Source: Cervus elaphus
Lineage: Eukaryota > Chordata > Mammalia > Artiodactyla > Cervidae
NCBI RefSeq assembly: GCF_910594005.1
Contig: NC_057815.1
Location: 81,763,552-81,827,551, forward strand
Length of the DNA stretch: 64,000 bases
Direction of reading: 5' to 3'
How positions within the stretch are numbered: the stretch's first letter is position 1; each line of letters starts with the position of its first letter. Shown one piece after another: positions 20,118 through 31,162 of this stretch. The notes under the pieces are model-generated. The model was not told the DNA's origin and ran no database searches. It was given only the letters and a program-made list of their open reading frames with translations. A program made the position numbers and the translations under genes.

Positions 20118-20170
20118 TCCACACAAAAATCTGCACAATTATATGTTTATTATAGTGGTTAAGGGTTTCT

Positions 20171-20398
20171 CTAGTGCCTACCCAGGCACTAGTTAAAGAA
20201 CCCGCCTGCCAACACAGGAGACATAGGAGTCACGGTTGAATCCCTCGGTAGGGAAGATTCCTTGGAGGAGAGCATGGCTACCCACTCCGGTGTTCTTGCC
20301 TGGAGAGTACCATGGACAGGGGAGCCTGGCATGCTCTGGTCCATAGGGTCACAAAGAGTTGAACAGGACTGAAACGACTTAACACACATGCACACACG
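20171..20398 (+). mobile_element. Bov-tA-type SINE
   Basis: Head CTACCCAGGCACTAGTTAAAG, B-box-like GGTTGAATCCC and a 3' end ACACATGCACACAC (20383-20398). Lies within the old L1 region, after the BovB. Confidence 0.87.
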
Positions 20399-20930
20399 TG
20401 GTTAATTTTATGTGACAAATTGACTCATCACAGGGTGCCCAGATTAAATATTATTTCTGGATGTGTCTGTAAGGGTCTTTCAGGATGAGATTAGCATTGA
20501 ATTGATGGACTCAGTAAGGGAGATTGCCCTTCCCAGTGGACTGGGCATCATTCAACCCACTTAGGGTCTGAATGGAGCAAAAGGCAGAGGAAGGAGGGAT
20601 TTGCCTGTTTTTTCCTGCCTCAATTCCATGCTGATATGTCTCATCTCATCTCTTCCTGCCCTTAGACTCAAGCTTTCAGATTTGGACTAAACTATTCTAC
20701 CATCTTTCCTGGGTCTCCAATTATTGACAGCAGATAGTGGGATTTCTCAGACTATCTAATCAGGCAACCAGTTTCTCATAGTATCTCTCTATCTCTTTCT
20801 GGAGATGATAGATAGATAGACAAACATATAGATAGATAGACATATAGATATTAATAGACAAATAGATAGATAATCTCTGATTGGTTCTGTTTTTCTGGAG
20901 AATTCTGATTCCCTGATTAACACAACAGTT
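20399..20930 (+). repeat. Unnamed old dispersed repeat with a GATA-rich tract
   Basis: The sequence from GGTTAATTTTATGTGACAAA to TTTTTCTGGAGAATTCTGAT resembles a widely dispersed old mammalian repeat I cannot name. It lies between two recognisable L1 pieces, so it was inserted there. A degenerate GATA/TAGA tract occupies about 20806-20872. Confidence 0.55.
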
Positions 20931-21024
20931 TTATTCACAATTGTTCAAACTTGGAAGCAACCAAGATGCCCTTCAGTAGGTGACTGGATGAAAATATGTG
21001 ATGCATTAATCAGTGGGATATTGT

Positions 21025-21220
21025 GCTTTGCTTAGTCACTCATTCGTGTCTGACTCTTTGCAATCCCATGGATGGAAGCCCACCAGGCTCCTTTGTCCAT
21101 AGGGATTCTCCAGGCGAGAATGCTGGACTGGGTTGCCATGCCCTCCTCCAGGGGATCTTCTCAACCCAGGTCTCCTGCATTGCAGGGAGATTCTTTACTG
21201 TCTGAGCCGACTGGGAAGCC
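21025..21220 (-). mobile_element. Bov-tA-type SINE, inverted
   Basis: Tail-side TTGCTTAGTCACTCATTCG to head-side TGAGCCGACTGGGAAGCCC. It is followed without a gap by a second, 5'-incomplete copy, and both interrupt the L1. Confidence 0.88.
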
Positions 21221-21328
21221 CAAGAATACTGGAGTGGGTAGCCTAATCCCGTCTCCAGGTGATCTTCCTGACTCAGGAATCGAACCAGGGTCTCCTGCAT
21301 TGCAGGTGGATTCTTTACCAGCTGAGCT
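21221..21328 (-). mobile_element. Partial Bov-tA SINE, inverted, adjacent to the previous one
   Basis: Only the head-proximal half is present (AAGAATACTGGAGTGGGTAG to CCAGCTGAGCT). It is abutted to the preceding SINE, either by a second insertion or by partial tandem duplication; divergence between the two favours separate history or an old duplication. Confidence 0.8.
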
Positions 21329-21599
21329 ATTATTCAGCACTAAAAAGAAAGGAGTTACCAAACTGTGAAAATACATGGAGGAAACTTAAATGCATGTTAG
21401 TAAGTCAAAGTAGCTAATCTAAAAGCTCGTATACTGTTTGACTTCAATTATATGATATTGTGGAAAAGGCAAAATTGTAGAAGCAATACAAAATTTGTGA
21501 TTACCAGGAATTAGGTTGAATAGAGGCATAGATAAGTGGGACACAGATTTTTAAGGCAATGAAACTTTGTATGATACTATAATGGTGGATACATTTGTT

Positions 21600-22101
21600 G
21601 AAAAGCAGAGACATTACTCTGCTGGCAAAGTCCATATGGTCCATACCAAGGCTATGGTCTTTCCAGGGGTCACATGTGGTTTTGAGAGCTGGACAGAGAA
21701 GAAGGTTAGAGTGCCAAAGAATTGATGTCTTCACACTGTGGTGCTAGAGAAGACTCCTGAGAGTCCCTTGGATAGTGAGGAGATCAAACCAGCCAATGTT
21801 AAAGGAAATCAACCCTGAATACTCATTGGAAGAACTGATGCTGAAGCTGAAGCCCCAGTATTTTGGTCATCTGATGCGAATAACTGACTCATTGGAAAAG
21901 TCCTTGATGCTGAGAAAGATTGAGGGCAGAAGGAGAAGAGGGCACCAGAAGATGAGATGGTTGGATGGCATCACCAATGCAATGGACCTGAACTTGGAAA
22001 AACTTCGGGAGATGGTGAGGGGCAGGGAGGCCTGGAGGGCTTGCTGCAGTCCATGGGGTCATGAAGAGTTGGACATGACTGCGCAACTCAACAACAACAA
22101 A
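21600..22101 (+). mobile_element. BovB LINE 3' fragment with 9-bp target duplication
   Basis: 5'-truncated BovB from the GAAAAGCAGAGACATTAC region to its 3' end (GAGTTGGACATGACTGCGCA) plus an AACAAC tail. Flanked by acatttgtt (21591-21599 and 22102-22110), taken from the L1, which shows a clean insertion. The 133-codon ORF inside it is fragmentary BovB, not a gene. Confidence 0.9.
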
Positions 22102-22312
22102 ACATTTGTTCAAACCAGCACTCAACCAAGAGTGAGCCTTGATGCAAAGTGTGGACTGTGGGGGCAGTCCATGTAGGTTTAATAACAAGTGAGCTGCTCT
22201 GGTTGAGGATGTTGAAAATGGGAGAGACTCTGCACCATGTGAGAGCAGAGAATATACGGGACATTTTTATACCTTATCCTCAATTTTTTTGTCAATATAA
22301 AACTGCCTAAAC

Positions 22313-24188
22313 AATTAAGTCAAATAGGTCGATACATAGATAAATCAATTGATTTGTAGATCGGTAGATAGATATTTAAATATGTATCTGAATTTCCAAT
22401 TCTCTGTGAGCACCTTAAGGTCAGGAGAAAATTGTTCTCATGTCTGAAATTCTGTTGTTGTCTGGCATACTGTTTGGCACACAACTAGCAATTGTATGAA
22501 CTTATTTCAGTTATATTCTGTGGTCCTGAAGATATAAAAAAATGGTGAACTAAAATGGTGAAGAATGGATTTCAGGGAAAGCTATGTAGAGGGACTAAGT
22601 CTTGAGTTGATCATGAGTATAATTAGGTCAATATATTCCCAGGTCATATTTTACCTGAGAAGAATTTCACAATATAAAAATAAATATTCTCTTTCATTTG
22701 ATTCACTGAAACCACACCCCCTGATTTTTATACTATAATTATGGCCACTTCTTAGTCATTTTATCTTCCACAGACTCCTTTCTTTAGCTTTTAAATGTTT
22801 AGATTTTTCATTACTCATTCCTAGGTCTTCTCTTCATCTTTCTTTACTCTGAGTTCTCTCTGTCTTGGCCAAGCTTTCATTCTTAACTAGTCCCGTTCCT
22901 CCTCCCTAGCTGCTAAACTGTTCTTTGTGCTTGATTACCAGAGCGCTCTTCTCAGATTTCAACTCTGACTGTGTGACATTGCTACTCCCTCATCTAAAAA
23001 TATTTAATAACTTCCATTTTCCCTCTGCATCACAATAAAGGTATTACAATTATCAGAATAATCTTGCATAATTTACCTCTTAAGCCTTGTTTAAATCTAC
23101 TCCTTACCCCACATCTCTCCCCAGACTTCCTGTTTTGTTGCTATGGCCTCTCCTTTCACCATGTAAGTCCCCCAAAATTTCTAGAAAATGGATCACATGT
23201 TGATACATATTTTTTAAAGAAGTATGGGAATTTGGTTTTTAAAAAAAGCAAACAAAACTTTGACTAAAACTTTACAGTTATGTGATAATATACATGTAAT
23301 TTGAGTCTGCAAGAAAGAATCAATTATACTGTGTTTTCCAGGAAACTTCTTGGTATATTATAAAATGGATTAAAATGACCAATATAACTCTAGGGTACAG
23401 GGACTGTGATTGAAATTCTGAGCTTGTAGCTTTATAAAAACTTCAGTGGTTTTTAGTTTCTTTTCAATCTGTTCAACACCATTTCATACCATGAACCAAA
23501 TATTAAAATGCAAGAGATAAAATGGATTTTCTTCTCTCCTTTACTCCAAAAAGCAATGACCCTTCCTCCCTGCTCAGTGCATGTCACTTTTAAGCTAGTT
23601 AGAAACTCACTGCTTTATTCTCATTAAATTATTTCTCAACCAGGAACTTTTTTGAGGTACATAGGAGGTCTCTATGGGAGCCAACAGGAAAGCTTTTAAT
23701 TGGCTTTCAAGAATTGCAATAAACAGCCTTTAAGATATTTCAAATACTAGGGGAAAATGCTAAAGACATTTGGAAAAAGATTTGAATTTAGTTAAAGGCA
23801 AATGTGACGTTCTTCACCAGATGAAATCATCAATATATGTTGTGCTGCAAAGAAAGTACCCAGAAAATCTATAAGGTACATTCCTTTCTTTTGAGAAGTA
23901 ATTAGGCAATTCTCAAATAATGCTATGACCAAAAGTTAGCATAGAGCAAGCATTCGATTCATGTTTGAGAAAATGAGTATTGCAATAGTGACAATATTGT
24001 TTTCTCCCAAGACAAATGTCTTGTGTATAATGGTGCTATTGCTCTCAACAGACTAGATAGAAATCCTCTTGAGCTTTCAGTGGCATAATGCCCTTATAGT
24101 CCTGTCCCCCTCATCCCAATAGTAAAGTGTATCCTCGGACACTTTGTTTACATCAATATCATATAGACACACATACATATTGTTTTAT
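22313..24188. other. Unassigned AT-rich DNA
   Basis: About 1.9 kb with no ORF above chance length and no SINE, BovB or clear L1 text. Tetranucleotide-like GATA pieces occur near 22330-22375. Confidence 0.45.
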
Positions 24189-24222
24189 ACACACACACAC
24201 ACCCCCCCCCCCACACACACAT
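24189..24222. repeat. CA microsatellite interrupted by a C13 run
   Basis: (CA)n, then thirteen C, then (CA)n again. Likely length-variable between individuals. Confidence 0.9.
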
Positions 24223-24228
24223 ATAAAT

Positions 24229-24446
24229 GGGCTTCCCAGGTGGTGCTAGTGGTAAAGAACCTGCTACCAATGCAGGAGACTTAAGAGACAGGAGTTTGAT
24301 CCCTGAGTTGGGAAGATCCCTGGAGGACAGCATGCAAACCCACTCCAGTATTCTTCCCTGGAGAATCCCATGGACAGGGGAGCCTGGTGGTCTACAGTTC
24401 ATCAGGTTGCAAAGATTTGGATACCACTGAAGCATTTAGCATACAC
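24229..24446 (+). mobile_element. Bov-tA-type SINE
   Basis: Head GGGCTTCCCAGGTGGTGCTA, body GGGAAGATCCCTGGAGGACA and a 3' GCATTTAGCATACAC end. Lies directly after the CA microsatellite. Confidence 0.9.
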
Positions 24447-25270
24447 AAGTGCATATATGCACATTTATAATACATATGTACATGTATACAATAAAATAAC
24501 AGTTTATTATGTCATTATGTTACTACTCTTTATGTGTTATCTCAATAAAGTGAATATTTGAGTAGGTCCTTCCAGCCACAACTCTCCAGGCATATTGTTG
24601 CAGGCTGCCTGTACAGCCTTTAAGTCAATGCCTCTGCTGCTTACTTATCAGGTATAAGCATCGGCTAGAGGCTCCATGTTTAAAGAGCCCATAGACCGTG
24701 TTTCCTTCCTGGCCTTGGTTATTTTAATTCATCCTTCTCCTTGTTCTTGTCTGTACCTGGTTTTCCTTCCTAAAAAAAAAAAAAAAAAAAAAAGTTTTAA
24801 CGACCTTCTTAAAATCAAAAGGAAGAAAAAAAAAGAAAAAAACCCACTCTCTCTACTCTGGCTGCTTTTTTTAACCTCTAAGAACCTGAAAACAGCTTGG
24901 TAGGTGAGAAGGCCTATAAAGAGTTGGTATATCATGGCCTGTCAGCCACGTCAGGCCTGCTCCTGTTTTTGTACATCCTATGAGCTTAGAAAATTGTTTT
25001 TACCTGTTTATATAGTTGGAAAATCAAAGAATAATACTTTATGACTTGTAAAATGAGAGGAAGTTGACATTTCAGTCCTGCAACTTTGCTTTTGTAGGAG
25101 GGGAGGGACAGTCTGTAAGGGCAGTCTCCGGTCTACTGTGTGGGAGGGGATCACAGCCGGTCCCAGTGTTGTTAGGGAGGAGGGTGAAGCCCGCTGCTAA
25201 GTAGCACCAGCTGGACTCAGACCTCGAGGGCATCAGGATGTTAGCTCAGGGTTACACAGTCCCAAACTCG
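24447..25270. other. Unassigned DNA with an A22 run and a possible old repeat
   Basis: Contains an A-rich block (24772-24793 and 24828-24841). The segment 24945-25100 (GGCCTGCTCCTGTTTTTGTA) resembles an old dispersed mammalian repeat that I cannot name. No gene is supported. Confidence 0.4.
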
Positions 25271-25456
25271 GAGGCTGGAAAAGTTTGAGGGCAAGAGGAG
25301 AAGGGAGAAACAGGAGATGAGATGGTTGGATGGCATCATCGACTCACTGGACGTGAGTTTGAGGAAACTCCAGGAGATAGTAAAGGACAGAGAAGCCTGG
25401 TGTGCTGCAGTCCATGGGGTCATGAAGAGTCAGACACAACTTAGCGACTGAACAAC
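25271..25456 (+). mobile_element. BovB LINE 3'-end fragment
   Basis: About 185 bp of the BovB 3' end: GATGAGATGGTTGGATGGCA through GTCAGACACAACTTAGCGAC, ending in AACAAC. Non-coding terminal part only. Confidence 0.88.
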
Positions 25457-25574
25457 ATATCTTAGGAAGGGGATTTTCAGGCAGAGTGCTTCATTTCTGC
25501 TGTGATAGGGAATATGTTACTCTGCCAGCATCTAAGTTTTTTACAGATGATTAAATAAAGCTCACTGTTAAAAA
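25457..25574. other. Short spacer
   Basis: No recognisable repeat or ORF between a BovB fragment and an inverted L1. Confidence 0.35.
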
Positions 25575-26870
25575 TGTTTCTGAGATTTGCATTTTTTATT
25601 TAGGTCTATGATCCATTTTGAGTTAACTTCTGTGAAATGTGTGAGGTCTGTGTCCAGGTTCTTTTGTTTTCTGTTTTGCATGTTAATATCAAATTTTTCT
25701 CGAGCCATTTGCTAAAATGCCCACTTTTTCTCTGTGAAATTGTCTTTGTATCTCTGTCAACAGTCAGCCAATTTATATTTGTACAAATCTATTCCTGGGC
25801 TCTTATTCTGTCTCATTGATCTATGCGTGTTTTGCTAATACAGTACTACCGACTTATTCTAGCTTTACAATACGTCTTGAAATTGGTAGTGTGAGTCTTC
25901 CCAGCTCTTTTTCACACCTATGTTGTCTATGTTAGCTTCTTTGCCATTTGATAGAAAATTCGGGATTATCAATATCAACAAAAGAGCTTGCTAGTATTTT
26001 AATTTGCATTATAGTGAATCTATATTGGATTATATTGAATAAAGTTCAGAAACATTGGCATTTTAACAATACTGAGTCTTCTAATCTATGAATACAGACT
26101 GTTGTTGTTCACTTGCTCACTTCTATCCGACTCTTTGCAGCCCCACGGACTGTAGCACGCCAGGCTTCCCTGTTCTTCACTCTCTCCAGGAGTTTGCTCA
26201 AACTCACGTCCATTGAGTCAATGATGTCATCCAACCATCTCTTCCTCTGTCGTCTCCTTCTCCTCATGCCCTCCATCTTTCTCAGCATCATATCTCTTCA
26301 TTTGTTTAGATGTTTTCTGATGACTTCAGTTCACATTTTATAGTTTTCTGCCTACAGATGTTATACACATTTTGCTAGATTTATACCTAAGAAACTTCAC
26401 TTTTTGATGATATTGTAAATTGTATTTTTAGATAATTATACTCATTTTTATACATACTATCATGTCATCTGTGAAGAAAGACATTTATCATCTCATATTT
26501 CCACTTCTACATATGTCCTTTTCTTATATTATTGGACTTAATAGGACTTGTAGTATAATATTGAATAACGGTGGTAAAAGAAGATATCCTTGGAGTTTAG
26601 AGTGTGGAAACCATCCTGTCTCTGATCATCAAGTATAATGTTATCTGTTTGTCTCTCATACATTTTTTTACAATATTGAGAAAGTTCCTCTTCATTCCTC
26701 ATTTGTTTTATCTTGAATTGAAGGTGTATTTTGTCAAATAAGTTTCTTCATCAGTTGATGTGATTATATGATTTGATTTTTCTATTTAGCCTGTTGATAT
26801 GTTGGATTACATTAATTGATTTTCAAATATTGAACCAGCCTTGCATGGTTGAAATAAAGTAATTTATTTT
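25575..26870 (-). mobile_element. Old L1 LINE fragment, inverted, interrupted by BovB
   Basis: Minus-strand ORF2 sequence: complements such as TCTATGATCCATTTTGAGTT, TTTAGCCTGTTGATATG and CCAGCCTTGCATG follow the L1 RT region. Heavily diverged, with many stops. A BovB 3' piece (26101-26290) splits it. Confidence 0.82.
26101..26290 (-). mobile_element. BovB LINE 3'-end fragment, inverted, inside L1
   Basis: Complement of the BovB end with a GTTGTTGTTC tail at the left and CCTTCTCCTCATGCCCTCCA on the right. L1 similarity resumes on both sides, so it is the later insertion. Confidence 0.88.
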
Positions 26871-28239
26871 TAAGAGTTTGAAACTAACTGCACCTTCTCA
26901 CATTTCAACTTATTAAAATTAATTTTATTGAAAGGCTAAATCTCTAAAATGTCTTGGTATTTTACTCATTTTTTTTCTACTAAATGCTTGTCATATCTTA
27001 TATAGCTTCATGTTCATGTCCTCTATATCCTACTAATTTATGTTGACTAGGAGAGAGGCTAGGAAAAACTTCAATTTCATGTCCAAAAATTATTCTTCAA
27101 AAATGAGATCAGGTAGTAGGGTTGTTTCTTCTTTTCTTGGTGTATATTTGTCATTTGTTAGGTGTGTGAATATAGACAAGAATTTTATCTCATCTAAACT
27201 TCAATACATGTAAAAATATATTTGAGACATATTAAGGGTTGTCTTAATAGAAATTACTAATACTAATATTTATAAATCAGGTTCTAATTTTTCAATAGTT
27301 CTTAACTATTAACTAATAGAACATAACCCCTCCACACCTACACACTTTGTTTTATTCACAATGGTACCTGAAGAGAACTTTACAATCTTTCAAAGTCACA
27401 ATGCACTTTCTAGGTAATCCCTTTTATCTCTCAATGAAAGAATTAAGAATCACTTTATAAGATGTATTTCATAGAATGCTTATGAATTATGAATTTTGCA
27501 CCTCTGGTTTTCTAGTTAATGTTTTCCCAACTGTATCTTTGATAATTTATACCTAGGATTGAAGTTAAACTCACCACTCTAATGAGTTCAACATGTCCTT
27601 TTACAGGGGAAAATTGTATATGTTCATATCTTATGAGTTTTTTTAAAAATGGCTGCTAACAATTTTCTAAACCTGCTATTATGAGTCAAGGAGAAAATTT
27701 TGTAAAGAAATTTTTATTATTAATGGTATATACAGTATGTGAGAGGGCCCACCTCAGATGCCAGTGTAAGAAATTAGTAGATTATATCTCTTTTAAATGC
27801 TTCAATTATTCCTGAAGAAGAATCACTGTTAATTTTACTGATAGAACATTCAAGGCGTCATTGAAATAAATGGATAGGGTAGATAAAGATTCCAAATTTA
27901 ACCTTTATTAACCTTTCCTCTTCTTCATCCCTTGAGAAATCAAATTATATAGTTTAATGAATACAGTTTTACTATTGATTATTATCACTGCTTAAAATTG
28001 CCTTTTATTTCAGATTCATGGTCAAAAAATTGACTAGTTTTTTTTTCTTCTTCTTTTCTTACTCTGCATTTTCAAGTCTCCTATGGGATGCTTTATCTTT
28101 TGCCTCTCAAATCCAAAACAGTCAGCCAGTGACTCCCAGCCAGACCTTAACCACTATCTTCTGTTTTAGATTGCATCAAGAACAATACAAAATACTCTGA
28201 TACTCAATCCAAAATAGTCATATTGGTAATATGGTGCAT
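26871..28239. other. Unassigned AT-rich DNA
   Basis: Possible further decayed L1 text near 26880-27200, but nothing firm. No coding potential. Confidence 0.4.
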
Positions 28240-28456
28240 GCATGTGCTAAGTCGCTTCAGTCATGTCTGACTCTTTGTCACCCTATGGGACAGTAGCCTG
28301 CCAGGCTCCTCTGTTCATGGGATTCTCCAGGCAAGATGAGTTGATTACCATACCCTTCTCCAGGGGATCTTCCCCATCCAGGGATCTAACCCACATCTCT
28401 AATGTCTCCTGCATTGGCCTGTGGGTTCTTTACCACTAGTGCTGCCTGGGAAGCCC
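28240..28456 (-). mobile_element. Bov-tA-type SINE, inverted
   Basis: Tail GTGCTAAGTCGCTTCAGTCA and head complement CACTAGTGCTGCCTGGGAAG. A short duplication in the B-box side (ATCTCTAATGTCTCCTG) makes it slightly longer than neighbours. Confidence 0.88.
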
Positions 28457-30007
28457 AGGAATATGGTTCTTCTTTGCTAACTAATAAATTATTCTTTTTT
28501 TTAAACCATATGGCATGGAAGACAATAAAGCTCCAAGAGTGGGATGGGATGCATATGTACAGCTACAAAATTTATGCTGTCATTCTGCTTATATGGATTC
28601 CAATCTGCAGTGTTTTCTATTTGACTGTATTTTTTTAAAAATTCAATCAAGAGATTTGAAAAAAAATTAAATTGCATATAATCTTTGCATAAAAATTTAT
28701 TAAAATAGCTATTATGTGGAATATGCAAATGCCCCCATATGTTGCTATTTAAATTAAGGTATTTTGAAGAAAAAATACAGAAAACACACATACACACATT
28801 ATATATTGAGAAAGAGGTTTATTACCTTGTTATCCATTCCATGCTGAAATAGTATCCTTATTTTTTTTTATATTTTTTGAGGGAAAATATTTTAAGAGCA
28901 GGAATTAAAGAAAATGCCATGATTGTCTTCCCCTTGGTATTTTATCCTTGTGACTTGGTTAATCTAGGGGTGTAATGTGTGAAATATTTAAGATTTGAAA
29001 TTTAGAACATTTTTTTGTTTGTTTAATCTGCACTGTTTTAAGTATAGACAAAGGAGTTAAACCATTAAAGCATAGACAAAGAAGTTAAACCAACCAATGC
29101 ATGAAATTGTACCTGATACACTACATCTTTACTAAAAAAAAATTCCCATTTTTGTTTACTTAATATGCCTAGACTCTCACCAGGGGTTGCACTTGATATC
29201 TATGAAATACTGTTTCTTGTCAATTTTAGACTTCTTTGTCAGAAGAAAAATTACTATTTTCTTATCCTAAGTCTAGATGCCATTTTGATATATTTTTAAT
29301 GTAATGTCATTTATCTACTCCTATATATTTGAAATTAAGAAATTAGAGAAGAAAGCCTCTCTAAACATTTCACTCCATCATACTCCTAGTGCTAAGCTAA
29401 CCTTGTAATTTCCTTTCTGCCAAAAGTGATCCTTTAAGACTGAATTCCAGTTTCCAACTCATTTATATAGTTCTCTCTCATTGTATGTTTGTTTTATTTA
29501 TTTTTATAAGTTGGTAAAACCTGAAAGTGGTACCATAATTACTTCACATTTCCTCAATCTATTCCTCTAAAATTTCCTTTTCCTTCTGCTTATCCAGTTG
29601 TCACCATGGCAATAAACTTGAAACTCCAACACTGCAAGGATTCTCTAGGTAACTTGTCTCTATTTTTCTCTGATGAATGGCTACAATAATACAGATCCCA
29701 AAGCAGATTCTCTACAACCTCTACCTTCCAACAATAGCTATGGATTTGTATGCTTAAAGTCTCATACCTAGAACTGTAATCATCATTCTTTTCAATTTGT
29801 AGCAAATGGTATTGGGAAACTTTGAGCACAACTAGATCTATTTCCATTGTCAGGAATACTGAGAGGCAGACAAGAAGTGGGAAATTACTAACATGGTCAC
29901 ATGTCCAGACACATATGGAAGAGGAAATTTTATAGGCTCTGTATAATTTCCCATGATACTATTAAACATTTAAATTTCCTTTAGGTGCAAAGAATTAGAC
30001 TGATTGT
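28457..30007. other. Unassigned AT-rich DNA
   Basis: About 1.5 kb without recognised repeats. Open frames of 85-98 codons on the minus strand (28501-28797, 29590-29847) show no domain and no splice context, and are probably chance. Confidence 0.4.
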
Positions 30008-31028
30008 AAGCCTCTTGAGAAACCTGTATGCAGGTCAGGAAGCAACAGTTAGAACTGGACATGGAAAAACAGATTGGTTCCAAATAGGAAAAGGAGTACA
30101 TCAAGGCTGTATATTGTCACTCTGCTTATTTAACTTATATGCAGAGTACATCATGAGAAACGCTGGGCTGGAAGAAGCACAGGCTGGACGCTGGGCTGGA
30201 AGAAGCACAGGCTGGAATCAAGATTGCCGGGAGAGATTTCAACCTCAGATATGCAGATGACACCATGCTTATGGCAGAAACTGAAGAGGAACTAAAAAGC
30301 CTCTTAATGAAAGTGAAAGAGGAGGGTGAAAAAGTTGGCTTAAAGCTTAACTTTCAGAAAACTAAGATCATAGCATCTGGTCCCATCACCTCATGGGAAA
30401 TACATGGGGAGACAGTGGAAACAGTGTCAAACTTTATTTTTGAGGGCTCCAAAATCACTGTGGATGGTGATTGCAGCCATGAAATTAAAAGATGCTTACT
30501 CCTTGGAAGGAAGGTTATGACCAACCTAGATAGCATGTTAAAAAGCAGAGACATTACTTTGCCAACAAAGATCTGTCTGGTCAAGGCTATGGTTTACCAG
30601 TGGTCATGTATGGATGTGAGAGTTGGATTGTGAAGAAAGCTGAGCGCCAAAAAATTGATATTTTTGAACTGTGGTGTTGGAGAAGACTCTTGAGAGTCCC
30701 TTGGACTGCAAGGAGATCCAACCAGTCCATCCTAAAGGAGATCAGTCCTGGGTGTTCATTGGAAGGACTGATGCTGACGCTGAAATTCCGGTACTTTGGC
30801 CACCTCATGAGAAGAGTTGACTCATTGGAAAAGACCCTGATGCTGGGATGGATTGGGGGCAGGAGGAGAAGGGGATGACAGAGGATGAGATGGCTGGATG
30901 GCATCACTGACTTGATGGGCATGAGTTTGGGTAAGCTCCGGGAGTTGGTGATGGACAGGGAGGCCTGGCGTGCTGTGATTCACGGGGTCGCAAGAGTTGG
31001 ACATGACTGAGCGACTGAACTGAACTGA
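30008..31028 (+). mobile_element. BovB LINE, 5'-truncated in RT (first of a head-to-tail pair)
   Basis: Begins in RT (LLRNLYAGQEATVRTGHG) and includes IGKGVHQGCILS. Its YADD site is YADDTMLMAE, in a shifted frame. The element ends with the typical ACTGAGCGACTGAACTGAAC. A 28-bp direct tandem duplication (about 30162-30217) disrupts the frame. Longest open piece 122 codons. Dead copy. Confidence 0.93.
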
Positions 31029-31162
31029 ATCCTTGATTATGGGCATCTCATCTTTTTCCCCCTGAAATACCTTATTGTTGATTTTTTTTCTTTCCTTTGT
31101 TATTTTCTTTTTCTGTTGTGTTGGGAGTCCACATGACCATCCTCATGTTTGATGGTCTCTAG
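31029..31162. other. Spacer between two BovB copies
   Basis: T-rich 134-bp spacer (TTTTTTTTCTTTCCTTTG) with no BovB similarity. It shows that the two elements inserted separately rather than by tandem duplication of one unit. Confidence 0.5.

Larger units (their letters stand above)
8220..22312 (+). mobile_element. Old L1 LINE, split by several later insertions
   Basis: Successive pieces of one L1 can be read in order on the + strand. They are ORF1-proximal sequence (8220-8600), the ORF2 3' half after an internal deletion (8623-9713, 9988-10093), TTATGTCCACACAAAAATCT (20118-20170), the TTGGAAGCAACCAAGATG block (20931-21024), the TACATGGAGGAAACTTAAATG block (21329-21590) and the L1 3' UTR (22111-22312). 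The intervening DNA is BOV-A2, BovB plus provirus, Bov-tA, an unnamed repeat, SINE pieces and a second BovB. ORF2 is full of stops, and no function is expected. Confidence 0.8.

Noticed and set aside
20806..20872. GATA repeats considered as a CRISPR-like or satellite array
   Set aside because: Degenerate tetranucleotides without spacers or constant unit length; a simple repeat in mammalian DNA.
24189..24222. CA/C13 tract considered as a Z-DNA or regulatory element
   Set aside because: An ordinary microsatellite next to a SINE; nothing else supports regulation.
30587..30922. 111-codon minus-strand ORF over BovB, with similar ones at 31819, 38559 (+), 40507 (+) and 48113 (+)
   Set aside because: A recurrent antisense frame of BovB. 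The similar peptides at each copy reflect repeat homology, not a gene family.
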